Shown here in pieces: positions 31,603 to 42,704 of a stretch of 64,000 nucleotides of DNA. Below the pieces are notes generated by a model, which saw only the letters and a program-made list of their open reading frames with translations, was not told the DNA's origin and did not search any database. Every line of letters starts with the position of its first letter. The stretch's first letter is position 1. Source of the stretch: Nymphaea colorata (taxonomy: Eukaryota; Streptophyta; Magnoliopsida; Nymphaeales; Nymphaeaceae); the NCBI RefSeq assembly GCF_008831285.2, contig NC_045148.1, forward strand, positions 22,882,283-22,946,282, given 5' to 3'. The translations under genes and the position numbers were made by a program.

Positions 31603-34600
31603 TAATACGGGTCAACCTACAGAATGGCCGAGGTCAACCACGGATGTTGCTGAGAGCAGCCAAAGGGTGCGAGGCAAAGCCGCCCTTAATGCGGTTAAGG
31701 CCCTTCACGGCCAAGATGACTCAAGGCTGGGTCAAGAGGGAGGAGAGGGAGGCGTAGTACAATAGGAGCAGACCTTGCAAAATGATAATGTTCAGCTTAG
31801 AATCAATGCCGAGGGAGGAGCGGGAGGAGAGGCAACGGCTCTAAGCGAGGCTCTTGAGGATCAAGGCGAAATGGGTCAAGTCCGAGTCCGGTCTAGTCCA
31901 GCCTAGGTCTTCGCTATACCCATGCACTTAGGGTCAGCCTAGGGCGAGCCTAGGCGAATTCTGGTCTGAACCAAGGCCCACAACGCGCGGGCTAAAGGGA
32001 AGACGAGTTAGGGTCGAGACACTAAGTCTCGAGTTTGATTTCTTGCTTGCGTTCTTTGATTTTAGAGTGCGCATTTGCTTTAGCGTTAAATTCCGTTTTG
32101 GATTTTGATTTTGGATTGGATCAATTGTTTGGATCCGCCTTTTATTTCAGCACTATAAATATTTAGAACTCATTTGGATCTGTATGCAAAAATTGGAAAT
32201 AGAATTCATTTGTGTGAATCGACTCTCTCTCTTCTCCTCGAGTTCTCTCTCCCTCACGCGCGCTCTCCTCTCCAAGCCACGGATCTCTTCTTCTCCGTCT
32301 CACATTTGGGGATTTTCGGTATCTTGCTGGAATTCCTCAAGCAGCAGCAGCTAAACCCGACGGTATTCTTCTCTCTTAGCCTCGATTTCTTCTTCTCTTC
32401 TTCTTCAATCATTCAGCCGAAGGGTTAGCCATATGAAGAACACCCAAGCGTCTGGCGCAAGGTGCTTCTTCCGTCGGATTTGTTCCCCACGTCTTCATCA
32501 ACGATAGAAGTGCAGCCTCCACGACTCCACCTGTGAAGGTTAGAGGCCTCTTCGTACCGGGAAGACTTCACACGTCTAGGCGACTAGAAGGGTGAAGTAT
32601 CATTTAAGATTTGGACTTTTGGAGGTAAGCGTCCATAACACGAGTGTAGGTGCGTGTAACGACGTTGAGAGAGTTTAGGGAAAAGTTCGGCCTAGGGGAA
32701 GTCTTGCTGGTATAACAGCCGGCAAGATAGCCTCTCCCACGGTGGAAACCTTCTTTAAACTTCCTTTTCCGAGTCACGATCCTCCATCTTGTTATTGTCG
32801 TTCTATTCCATTAGTCTAGTTCGATTTGTTTGAGTTATTTGAGCCAAAGAAGTTCAGATTTAGTCACTGCCTTGCCCTTCCTCTTGCTGGTCGAAATCTG
32901 AAAGAAAAACAGAAAAAGGGTGAGAAAGATTAGAAAGAAAACAAAAGAAGAAAAGAAAAAGAAAAAGAAAAACGCCCGATTGAAAAATCAAAGCAAAAGA
33001 AAGACAAGATTGGCAAGAGTACTAGGCGCGGCCAGTTCTGGAATTGGCCGGAATTACCCAATTCCGGCCACTGCTGCATTGTTTCCGGCATAATTCCGGC
33101 CAGGGCAGTAAGAGTTCGAGATATCCAATTGTGCATTTGGGAGATTTCGGCTTCAATTGGGGAAATCCGGCCACATTTGGGAAAAGCACTTTGCGTCGCC
33201 ACATTTGGGGACTCCTCATCTGTCTCACCCAAATCGGTAAGTGATTGCTTGACTTGGGCCTTTCGCCACCTCCACCACACATCTGCACACGTGGCATGAT
33301 CTAGAAGCACTTGAGAGAACCTTGGAGTGAAATCCTCCCCTCCCCTAGCTTGTAGCTAGTGGATCTCATTTGGAAGGGGCGAGTTCTCTTTTGAGAGATC
33401 TTCTAGGGAGGAGATCCTAAAAGCTAGGATCTTCTCCTATTTTGTTGGTGGCTGCTCTATTCATGGACTGCCAACTCATACTCCACTTTAGCTAGGAATT
33501 TTCTCAGCCACACACCTCAGCCATCAACCGCCACCTCACCTGGACACCTCACCAAAACCCCTAGCCTCTCTCCTACGTATTTGGGAGATAGTCTTCTAGA
33601 AGTGCCACCTCGTCTAGAATCTTGGAGGACGATTCCCTTGTGGAATATACTCCATATTTCTAGCCAGACATCACCCCACCGATTCACCCTAGTTCACCCT
33701 TAAGTTACCTCGAGTTACCGCATACCTTTTCCATTTACATTTCCCATTTCCCCTAAACCGAGTTGCCTAAACCTACCCTAGCTACTTTGTAGGAACCCAC
33801 ATTTGAGACCCTTCCCTACACCCAGTCAACCTAAGAATCAAACCATAGGACCCACTTGGCCAACTCTACCCTTGACCTAGCTTACTGGCCGAACCCAGCC
33901 CGGGCCCACCTGGTCCGAGCGCACTCAGTCCAAGTCCCGCACCTAGTTGGTTCCAGCCTTAGCGCCAAGGAAGACCGCGACATTCTTGGTCGCATCCTTG
34001 AAGTCCTTGGAACCGGCGGGCCTTGTTCCAGCATTTTCCGGCGACCTCCGGCCACCACCGGCCACCTCTGCTCTTTTTCCGGCGACTATCCGACGTGAAA
34101 TCCAGAAGGTCCCCAAGACAGCCAGCAAGGCGTTGAAGTGCTCCTAGGCGTTTCCGGCGAGGTGATCCTCCTTCACGCGTCTCTTGGAGCGGCTTGCCTT
34201 CACACCCGGCGTCTTCTTCTTTGGAGTTTCAGCCCGACGCCAGCCATCTTCTTCGTGTTGCTGATAGTCCTCGAGCGTGGAATCTCACCTCGAGGCGTGT
34301 GACTGCTTAGCCAAGCTAGCCTTGGCCGGTACCCTCTACCCTTCTCTTTAGAATCGTGGGAGGAAGCATTTTATTTCTGCATTTTGATTTCAGCCCGACC
34401 TTGGGGTCGTAGTTGTGCATAGAGGGACCTCCGCGGCACTGCTCCAAGGACACGACCTCGTGCCAACATTAGCCTCCTACGGGTGGGTGTGGTTTGTGCG
34501 CTTAGGCATGGTTTGCATGGTTTGCTTGAGTGAGTTTGAGTGATTTCTGCATATGTATCGCTTCCGCTTGTATTAGCCTCACAGCTTTTAGATTTGTGTA

Positions 34601-34806
34601 GTAGGTTTTGCTTGGATTTGGGATTAGCCATTCTTGTATTCCACTGCCTATTTGGGATTTTTTTTAAGTCGGGGTCCTGTCCGACTGGGTAGTGTCTCTG
34701 TATTTAATTTGACCTAGGAAAGTCTTCTGGTTGGTCCAAGGTGATCGTGGGGGTAGGCACGGCCATTGGCTTCAGACTTTGGTCGGCCACGGGCAAGACC
34801 CTACCA
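31603..34806 (+). mobile_element. Element C 5' LTR
   Basis: 3204 bases, beginning TAATACGG (a G-to-A change from TGATACGG) and ending GACCCTACCA. TATA box 32154-32161, CT-rich leader near 32225-32275, donor-like GGAGGTAAGC near 32620, an A/G-rich stretch near 32890-32995, GGTAAGT 33236-33242, one CCCACCTGGT unit at 33904-33913, UGUA-rich block near 34555. The U3 frame is closed by TAG (CAATAG) about 60 codons in; the 3' copy is open. Other ORFs in it are short and unrecognised. Confidence 0.9.
32154..32161 (+). promoter_or_regulatory. TATA box of element C 5' LTR
   Basis: TATAAATA lies 551 bases into the LTR with a CT-rich stretch about 70 bases downstream. The same box is at 40362-40369 in the 3' LTR. 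Confidence 0.65.
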
Positions 34807-34809
34807 ATT

Positions 34810-34822
34810 TGGGATCAGAGCC
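34810..34822 (+). other. Primer binding site (tRNA-iMet) of element C
   Basis: TGGGATCAGAGCC differs by one base from the canonical TGGTATCAGAGCC and begins three bases after the LTR. The leader that follows (34823-35003) contains GGTTTTCAG at 34936-34944. Confidence 0.8.
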
Positions 34823-35003
34823 TCCTTGGAGCAGCAGTAAGCAAGTACAGTCCTCTCGACAGAAGAGACAGTATCAGCATTTGGATTTCTATAGGGCAGA
34901 ATACAGTTGGAATTCTCGTCAGTGTCAGAGTCAGTGGTTTTCAGTTAGTCGTGTGATTTTTGCTAGACGTTTTTTATTCTGGTTTTTGGAGTTACCCGCC
35001 ACA

Positions 35004-38000
35004 ATGGGTAAGAAGAAGCAAGTTGTGACCGAGGCACCTGATGCTGAGCAGAGACCTCGGCCAATGAAGAACAGCCCTCTACTAAAATAGAGGTATACAC
35101 TGTGGAAAGAATGGTCCACATCGAAAATGAGGTTTTGAAAATTCGCCACGAAATGAGCGATTACAAGAAACAACTTTCTAAGCTCAATGAGTTAGAAGAA
35201 ATCAAGGAGATGATGAGAGTCATGACGGCCAATCAAGAGGCCCTTAGAAGGAACAACCCGGATCCCCCACAGCCCCACGTGGATAAGGGCAAGGGCATAC
35301 TAAATGGACTGCCCAATGTAGGTCCTAACCCCTTCCACTCACAACCCGGCCCTAGCAGACCACCACCCGGGGGGAGTAACTGCAATAATGGAGGATTCCA
35401 AGCCCAACCAACCAACCACAAGAACTATCAGGGTGGGCATCATAACTCCTCGCCTGAGTGGGAAAACCGAGAGCCATATGGACCTCAGTCCAGCCAGTAC
35501 AGGTCCAGATTTGGAGGCACACAATGGGAGAATGTTAACACAGACCGAAGATGGGGTGATAGAGGAGACCGAGAACCACCTTCGTGGGAGCCATATAGAG
35601 AGCGTCAGGCAGCACCAAGAAACCAACCAAGGATTCCTATTGTTCGCATTGACTTCCGTAGGTTCAATGGCAAGGAACCCTTAGATTGGATTTTTCAAGT
35701 GGAGGAGTACTTCACTTGCCAGATGATTCCAGACGAAGAATGGCTTCAAACATCCATTCTACACTTCGATGGCGAAGCTAGGAGATGGTATCGTTGGCTC
35801 AAGCTCAAGGAGCCGGTCACTACGTGGGGAGAGTTCAAAGAAGCTCTCATGCTCAGATTTGGCGAGTCCTCATATGTAGATTACGACATCGAGTTGCGTA
35901 ATCTAAGACAAACTTCATCCGTTCAAGAGTACCAAGCCAAGTTTGAGAATTTAGCAAGCATGGTAGATTGGACGCCCAAGTCCCTCATTGCCGCGTTTGT
36001 TGGAGGTCTGAAGGAGGAAATTCAAATAGATATCCGGGCTGAGCCTAACACTGAGTTAAGGAAGTGCTTTGCCAAGGCACGATCCATCGAGGATAGGCAA
36101 AGAAAGAAGCAAGCCTTGTACCGCCAGTGGAGGAACCCCGGAACCGTCCGTGTGAGAGAGATTTCTCAACCGCAAAAGCTCCTTCCAGCCCCTCCACGTA
36201 AAGAAGAACCTAAGCCCGCCTTCAAAGGCCGAGCACCTCCTGTACTAACTCGTGAAGAAAGAGAAGAGTTAATCAAGAACAAGCAGTGTTTCTGGTGTAT
36301 GGAGAAGTGGGACCCCACACACAAGTGTAAGCACATTCGAGTCTACACGGTTTTGGATGGTGACGCCGACGAAGAAGGGGAAGAAGATCAATCCCCTATG
36401 ATCGAAGAAATAGAGGATTCGGAGGCCAGGGAAGAGCCTCAAGAGCAGGAAGGACCACCTCCTGAGGGTGCTTGTCACACCATGACAGACCCCAACCGAC
36501 CGGATGCCATGAGAGTTATAGGGCAGATTGGAAAGAGACGTGTTCTGGTTCTTCTAGATTCGGGGGCTACTCACAACTTCGTGGGTGACCACCTCGCTAA
36601 GGAATTAAACTGTACCATGGAAGAACTCCCAGCCCTTCGAGTACTTGTGGCCAATGGAGAATGCCTCCCCTGCACTCGTAAATGTGCAAACGTCGAGCTT
36701 ATACTTCAAAAGATCCCTTTTACAGTCGACTTACTAGTTGTTCCTCTACCCAGCGTGGACATCATTCTTGGAGTCAAATGGCTCAAGTCCTTAGGACGGA
36801 TTTGGTGGGACTTCTCTACCATGGAGATGTGCCTACCTAAGGAGGGTGGAAGAGAGGAAGTTGTGCTAAGGGCAGTCGATCCCAGTTTGGCACCCAAAGC
36901 AGCGTTGAAGGCTATAGCAGTCCAGAGTCCAACAGCTTGGTTAGTTTCAGTGGCAGGGGAAGTTGTCACTCAAGAAAGGTCAGAGGAGGAAGTGCCCGGG
37001 CAGATTAAGGAAGTGTTGGATGAGTTCAAGGATATCTTCGAGGAACCTAAAGGACTTCCACCACCGCGATCCTATGATCACAGGATAGTATTGACCAACG
37101 GCACTGAGCCAGTTAACGTACGCCCGTACCGCTATGGGTACGCTCAAAAATATGAAATTGAGCGATTGGTCAAAGAAATGCGAGAGAGCAATATCATTTG
37201 GCCTAGTTCTAGTCCCTTCTCATCGCCAGTCCTTCTCGTCAAGAAAAAGGACAACACATGGAGATTCTGTGTGGATTACAGGGCATTGAACGAAGCTACA
37301 GTCAAGGATAGACATCCCATTCCTGTTATTGATGAACTTCTGGATGAGCTATCAGGAGCTCGCATATTCTCTAAGTTGGATCTCAGGTCAGGGTACCACC
37401 AAATTAGAATGTATGAGGAAGACATCTCGAAGACGACATTCCGTACCCATGACGGCCATTATGAGTTTTTGGTAATGCCATTTGGACTCACGAACGGGCC
37501 AGCAACATTCCAACGATGTATGAATGACGTGTTTCGTCAGTTTCTTCGTGACTTCGTGTTAGTCTTTTTCGACGACATCCTAGTTTACAGCCAGAACATT
37601 GAGCAGCATGTTGAGCACCTTCGTACAGTGTTGAGAGTGTTAAGGGAGAATACCCTATTTGCAAAAATGTCCAAGTGCAGCTTTGGGCAGACTTCTATTG
37701 GGTATTTGAGACACATCGTGTCGCAAGATGGGGTCGGGGCCGACCCTGAAAAGCTCCAGGCCATGGAGCAGTGGCCCTTACCAAAGGACCCTCGAGGCAT
37801 GAGGGGATTTTTAGGCCTCACAGGATACTACCGCAGATTTATTAAGGGCTATGGTCTGATTGCTTCCCCCCTAACGCACATGTTAAAGAAAGGGGAGTTT
37901 ACATGGTCTGAGAAAGCTAGAGAGGCCTTCGTCAAACTCAAGGCTGCTATGATGAGTGCCCCAGTACTCGCTCTCCCTGATTTCTCAAAAGACTTCGTGA

Positions 38001-38512
38001 TTGAGACAGATGCTAGTGACGTTGGCGTAGGAGCGGTTTTGAGCCAAGAGGGTCATCCAATCGCGTTTATGTCCAAGGCCCTCACGGAACGGGCCAAACA
38101 CTTTTCCACGTATGAAAACGAGCTTTTGGCAATAATCTTGGAAGTAGACAAGTGGAGGCCCTATCTTATTGGGCCTAGATTTGTGGTCAGGACAGATCAC
38201 AGCAGTTTGAGGTACATGGTAAAGCAGCGTGTCTCAACTCCGACTCAGCAAAGATGGTTGGCCAAACTTCTTGGCTATGATTTCACGATAGAGTACAAGA
38301 AAGGAACTGAAAACTCTGCTGTGGACTCCTTATCACGCATGCCAGAGCAACTGAAAACTCTTTCTATGATTGAGACCAACCTATGGGATAGACTAACTCA
38401 GGAGCAAGATCGAGATTTAACTCTTAGGCTCCTCAAGCAGTCCATATGCCAGAATCCAGAGTCTATTCCCCACTATTCGCTAAGAGGAGAGATACTCTGC
38501 AAGAAGAGATGA
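35004..38512 (+). pseudogene. Element C gag-pol, N-terminal part: Gag-PR-RT-RNase H
   Basis: The start is ATG 35004 (MGKKKQVV). A one-base indel near 35070-35080 puts this start out of frame with the rest; the main frame is open from 35102. Order: coiled-coil-like ERMVHIENEVLKIRHEM, a Pro/Asn-rich linker, the gag domain (VRIDFRRFNGKEPLDWIF to RKCFAKARSIED, about 35645-36095), zinc knuckle CFWCMEKWDPTHKC (36287-36328), a very acidic linker, protease with intact DSG (36557-36565, LLDSGATHNFVG), RT ([29 protein letters not shown] 37565-37576) and RNase H (ETDASDVGVGAVLS to AVDSLSR). TGA at 38510-38512 stands where E has CGA, ending the ORF just before integrase. Confidence 0.93.
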
Positions 38513-40114
38513 GCATTGGTACCTAATAACTCGCCTCTCAAGAATGAACTACTCAAACATTTTCATGACTCGAACATTGCTGGTCACGAGGGCGTGGCTA
38601 AAACTATGGGGCGCATTAAGGCACAGTTTTGGTGGGAGGGAATGAAAACAGACGTGAGGAGTTACGTGAAAGCATGCCCTATCTGCCAAGGCAAAAAGTA
38701 TGAGGCCATCAAGCCTCCAAGGCACTTGAACCCTTTGTCCATACCGAACAAACCATGGGAAGATGTGTCAATGGACTTCATTGATGCAATGCCACAAGCT
38801 GAAGGAAAAGAGGAGGTGTTGGTCGTGGTAGACAGGTTAACCAAGTACAGCCATTTTGTGGCCCTACCAAGGAACTACCATGGACCTATGGTCGCTAATG
38901 TTTACCAAGATCACGTTGGAAAGCTGCATGGTATGCCCCAGACCATTGTCTGCGACCGGGATTTGATCTTCCTCAGTGCTTTTTGGAGGGAGTATATGAA
39001 AATGGCAGGTACAGTGATCAACTTTAGCACCGCCCATCATCCTCAAACAGATGGGCAGAGTGAGGTAGTCAACAGGACACTGGAGACCTATCTGAGGTGT
39101 TACGCCGGAGAGAGGCCCAACACATGGGTCAAATACCTATCTTGGGCTGAGTGGTCTTATAACACCAGCCTCCATTCAGGAACCGGCATGACCCCCTATG
39201 AAGCCCTGTATGGTTACCCACCGAGTTCTATCCCGAGGTATGAGGTAGACATAGCGAGAGAAGATGAGGTCGATGTTGCCTTGAGAAACAGGGATGACAT
39301 TCTAGCCACGCTCAAACGAAACATCCAGAGGGCCCAGGCTAGAATGAAAAAGGCGCATGACAAAGGGCGTAGGGACAGGGAGTTTGAGGTAGGCGACATG
39401 GTTTGGTTAAAGAGGCTGCCCATGAGGCAGAAATCGTTGCTAGGACAGCCCTACTCGAAGCTTCTGCCAAAATACTATGGGCCGTTTCGAGTTCTTCAGA
39501 AAATCGGCAAGGCAGCCTATCGCATAGCTTTACCACCTACAGCCCTTCTCCATCCAGTATTTCATGTTTCTCGGTTGAAGCCGCATTATGGGCCAGTACC
39601 AGAGCGAGAGGAGCCGTTACCCGATGTTAGCCGCCGCCCCTATCGAATCCTAAAACACCGATGGGTCACAAGAGATGGAAGAGCCCGTCACGAGGTTTTG
39701 ATTGAATGGGAAGGAATCAATGGTGGAACCTCCTCGGAGTTGTTTGACAAGATAAAACTCCAATTCCCTACAGGAGCTTGGGGACAAGCTCCATCTCAGG
39801 AGGGTGGATCTGATACGGGTCAACCTGCAGAATGGCCGAGGTCAACCACGGATGTCGCTGAGAGCAGCCAAAGGGTGCGAGGCAAAGCCGCCCTTAATGC
39901 GGTTAAGGCCCTTCACGGCCAAGATGACTCAAGGCTGGGTCAAGAGGGAGGAGAGGGAGGCGTAGTACAACAGGAGCAGACCTTGCAAAATGATAATGTT
40001 CAGCTTAGAATCGATGCCGAGGGAGGAGCGGGAGGAGAGGCAACGGCTCTAAGCGAGGCTCTTGAGGACCAAGGCGAAATGGGTCAAGTCCGAGTCCGGT
40101 CTAGTCCAGCCTAG
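38513..40114 (+). pseudogene. Element C integrase, chromodomain and U3-encoded tail
   Basis: The same frame continues after the TGA: HFHDSNIAGHEG, CPICQGKKYEA (R to G beside the second Cys pair), integrase core (MDFIDAMPQA, CDRDLIF, HHPQTDGQSEVVNRTLE), GPFRVLQKIGKAAYRIALP, and a chromodomain (PYRILKHRWVTRDG to VLIEWEGINGGTSSELF, about 39637-39750). The frame crosses the PPT and LTR start (39811) without a stop and continues for 100 codons inside the 3' LTR to TAG 40112-40114. That tail is Gly/Glu/Gln-rich (EGGAGGEATALSEALED). Residues between the chromodomain and LTR, GAWGQAPSQ, also occur in E and F. Confidence 0.92.
39798..39808 (+). other. Polypurine tract of element C, inside the pol frame
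   Basis: AGGAGGGTGGA ends two bases before the 3' LTR and is read as part of QEGGSD in the pol frame. Confidence 0.75.
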
Positions 40115-42704
40115 GTCTTCGCTATACCCATGCACTTAGGGTCAGCCGAGGGCGAGCCTAGGCGAATTTTGGTCTGAACCAAGGCCCACTACGCGCGGGC
40201 TAAAGGGAAGACGAGTTAGGGTCGAGACACTAAGTCTCGAGTTTGATTTCTTGCTTGCGTTCTTTGATTTTAGAGTGCGCATTTGCTTTAGCGTTAAATT
40301 CCGTTTTGGATTTTGATTTTGGATTGGATCAATTGTTTGGATCCGCCTTTTATTTCAGCACTATAAATATTTAGAACTCATTTGGATCTGTATGCAAAAA
40401 TTGGAAATAGAATTCATTTGTGTGAATCGACTCTCTCTCTTCTCCTCGAGTTCTCTCTCCCTCACGCGCGCTCTCCTCTCCAAGCCACGGATCTCTTCTT
40501 CTCCGTCTCACATTTGGGGATTTTCGGTATCTTGCTGGAATTCCTCAAGCAGCAGCAGCTAAACCCGATGGTATTCTTCTCTCTTAGCCTCGATGCCTTC
40601 TTCTCTTCTTCTTCAATCATTCAGCCGAAGGGTTAGCCATATGAAGAACACCCAAGCGTCCGGCGCAAGGTGCTTCTTCCCTCGGATTTGTTCCCCACGT
40701 CTTCATCAATGATAGAAGTGCAGCCTCCACGACTCCACCCATGAAGGTTAGAGGCCTCTTCGTATCGGGAAGACTTCACACGTCTAGGCGACTAGAAGGG
40801 TGAAGTATCATTTCAGATTCGGACTTTTGGAGGTAAGCCTCCATAACACGAGTGTAGGTGCGTGTAACGACGTTGAGAGAGTTTAGGGAAGAGTTCGGCC
40901 TAGGGGAAGTCTTGCTGGAATAACAGCCGGCAAGATAGCCTCTCCCACGGTGGAAACCTTCTTTAAACTTCCTTTTACGAGTCACGATCCTCCATCTTGT
41001 TATTGTCGTTCTATTCCATTAGTCTAGTTCGATTTGTTTGAGTTATTTGAGCCAAAGAAGTTCAGAATTAGTCACTGCCTTGCCCTTCCTCTTGCTGGTC
41101 GAAATCTGAAAGAAAAACAGAAAAAGGGCGAGAAAGATTAGAAAGAAAACAAAAGAAGAAAAGAAAAAGAAAAAGAAAAACGCCCGATTGAAACATCAAA
41201 GCAAAAGAAAGACAAGATTAGCAAGAGGACTAGGCGCGGCCAGTTCTGGAATTGGCCGGAATTACCCAATTCCGGCCACTGCTGCATTGTTTCCGTCATA
41301 ATTCCGGCTAGGGCAGTAAGAGTTCGAGTTATCCAATTGTGCACTTGGGAGATTTCGGCTTCAATTGGGGAAATCCGGCCACATTTGGGAAAAGCACTTT
41401 GCGTCGCCACATTTGGGGACTCCTCATTTGTCTCACCCAAATCGGTAAGTGATTGCTTGACTTGGGCCTTTCGCCACCTCCACCACACATCTGCACACGT
41501 GGCGTGATCTGGAAGCACTTGAGAGAACCTTGGAGTGAAATCCTCCCCTCCCCTAGCTTGTAGCTAGTGGATCTCATTTGGAAGGGGCGAGTTCTCTTTT
41601 GAGAGATCTTCTAGGGAGGAGATCCTAAAAGCTAGGATCTTCTCCTATTTTGTTGGTGGCTGCTCTCCTCGTGGACTGCCAACTCATACTCCACTTTAGC
41701 TAGGAACTTTCTCAGCCACACACCTCAGCCATCAACCGCCACCTCACCTGGACACCTCACCAAAATCCCTAGCCTCTCTCCTACGTATTTGGGAGATAGT
41801 CTTCTGGAAGTGCCACCTCGTCTAGAATCTTGGAGGACGATTCCCTTGTGGAATATACTCCATATTTCTAGCCAGACATCACCCCACCGATTCACCCTAG
41901 TTCACCCTTAAGTTACCTCGAGTTACCGCATACCTTTTCCATTTACATTTCCCATTTCCCCTAAACCGAGTTGCCTAAACCTACCCTAGCTACTTTGTAG
42001 GAACCCACATTTGAGACCCTTCCCTACACCCGGTCAACCTAAGAATCAAACCATAGGACCCACTTGGCCTACTCTACCCTTGACCTAGCTTACTGGCCGA
42101 ACCCAGCCCGGGCCCACCTGGTCCCACCTGGTCCCACCTGGTCCGAGCCCACTCAGTCCAAGTCCCACACCTAGTTGGTTCCAGCCTTAGCGCCAAGGAT
42201 GACCGCGGCATTCTTGGTCGCATCCTTGAAGTCCTTGGAACCGGCGGGCCTTGTTCCAGCATTTTCCGGCGACCTCCGGCCACCGCTGGCCACCTCTGCT
42301 CTTTTTCCGGCGACTCTCCGGCGTGAAATCCAGAAGGTCCCCAAGACAGCCAGCAAGGCGTTGAAGTGCTCCTAGGCGTTTCCGGCGAGGTGATCCTCCT
42401 TCACGCGTCTCTTGGAGCGGCTTGCCTTCACACCCGGCGTCTTCTTCTTTGGAGTTTCAGCCCGACGCCAGCCATCTTCTTCGTGTTGCTGATAGTCCTC
42501 GAGCGTGGAATCTCACCTCGAGGCGTGTGACTGCTTAGCCAAGCTAGCCTTGGCCGGTACCCTCTACCCTTCTCTTTAGAATCGTGGGAGGAAGCATTTT
42601 ATTTCTGCATTTTGATTTCAGCCCGACCTTGGGGTCGTAGTTGTGCATAGAGGGACCTCCGCGGCACTACGCCAAGGACACAACCTCGTGCCAACATTAG
42701 CCTC
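39811..42704 (+). mobile_element. Element C 3' LTR, first part
   Basis: It begins TGATACGGGTC and closely matches the 5' LTR. TATA box 40362-40369, GGTAAGT 41444-41450, three CCCACCTGGT units at 42113-42142 against one in the 5' LTR. It is interrupted by solo LTR B at GCCTC (42700-42704) and resumes at 46612. Confidence 0.9.
42113..42142 (+). repeat. 10-bp minisatellite, three copies
   Basis: Three perfect CCCACCTGGT units. The 5' LTR of the same element has one unit, so two units were gained or lost after insertion. Confidence 0.85.

Noticed and set aside
35004-40114. Endogenous pararetrovirus (caulimovirid) origin
   Set aside because: Integrase, chromodomain, paired LTRs, PBS and PPT are present and no movement protein is seen, so these are LTR retrotransposons.
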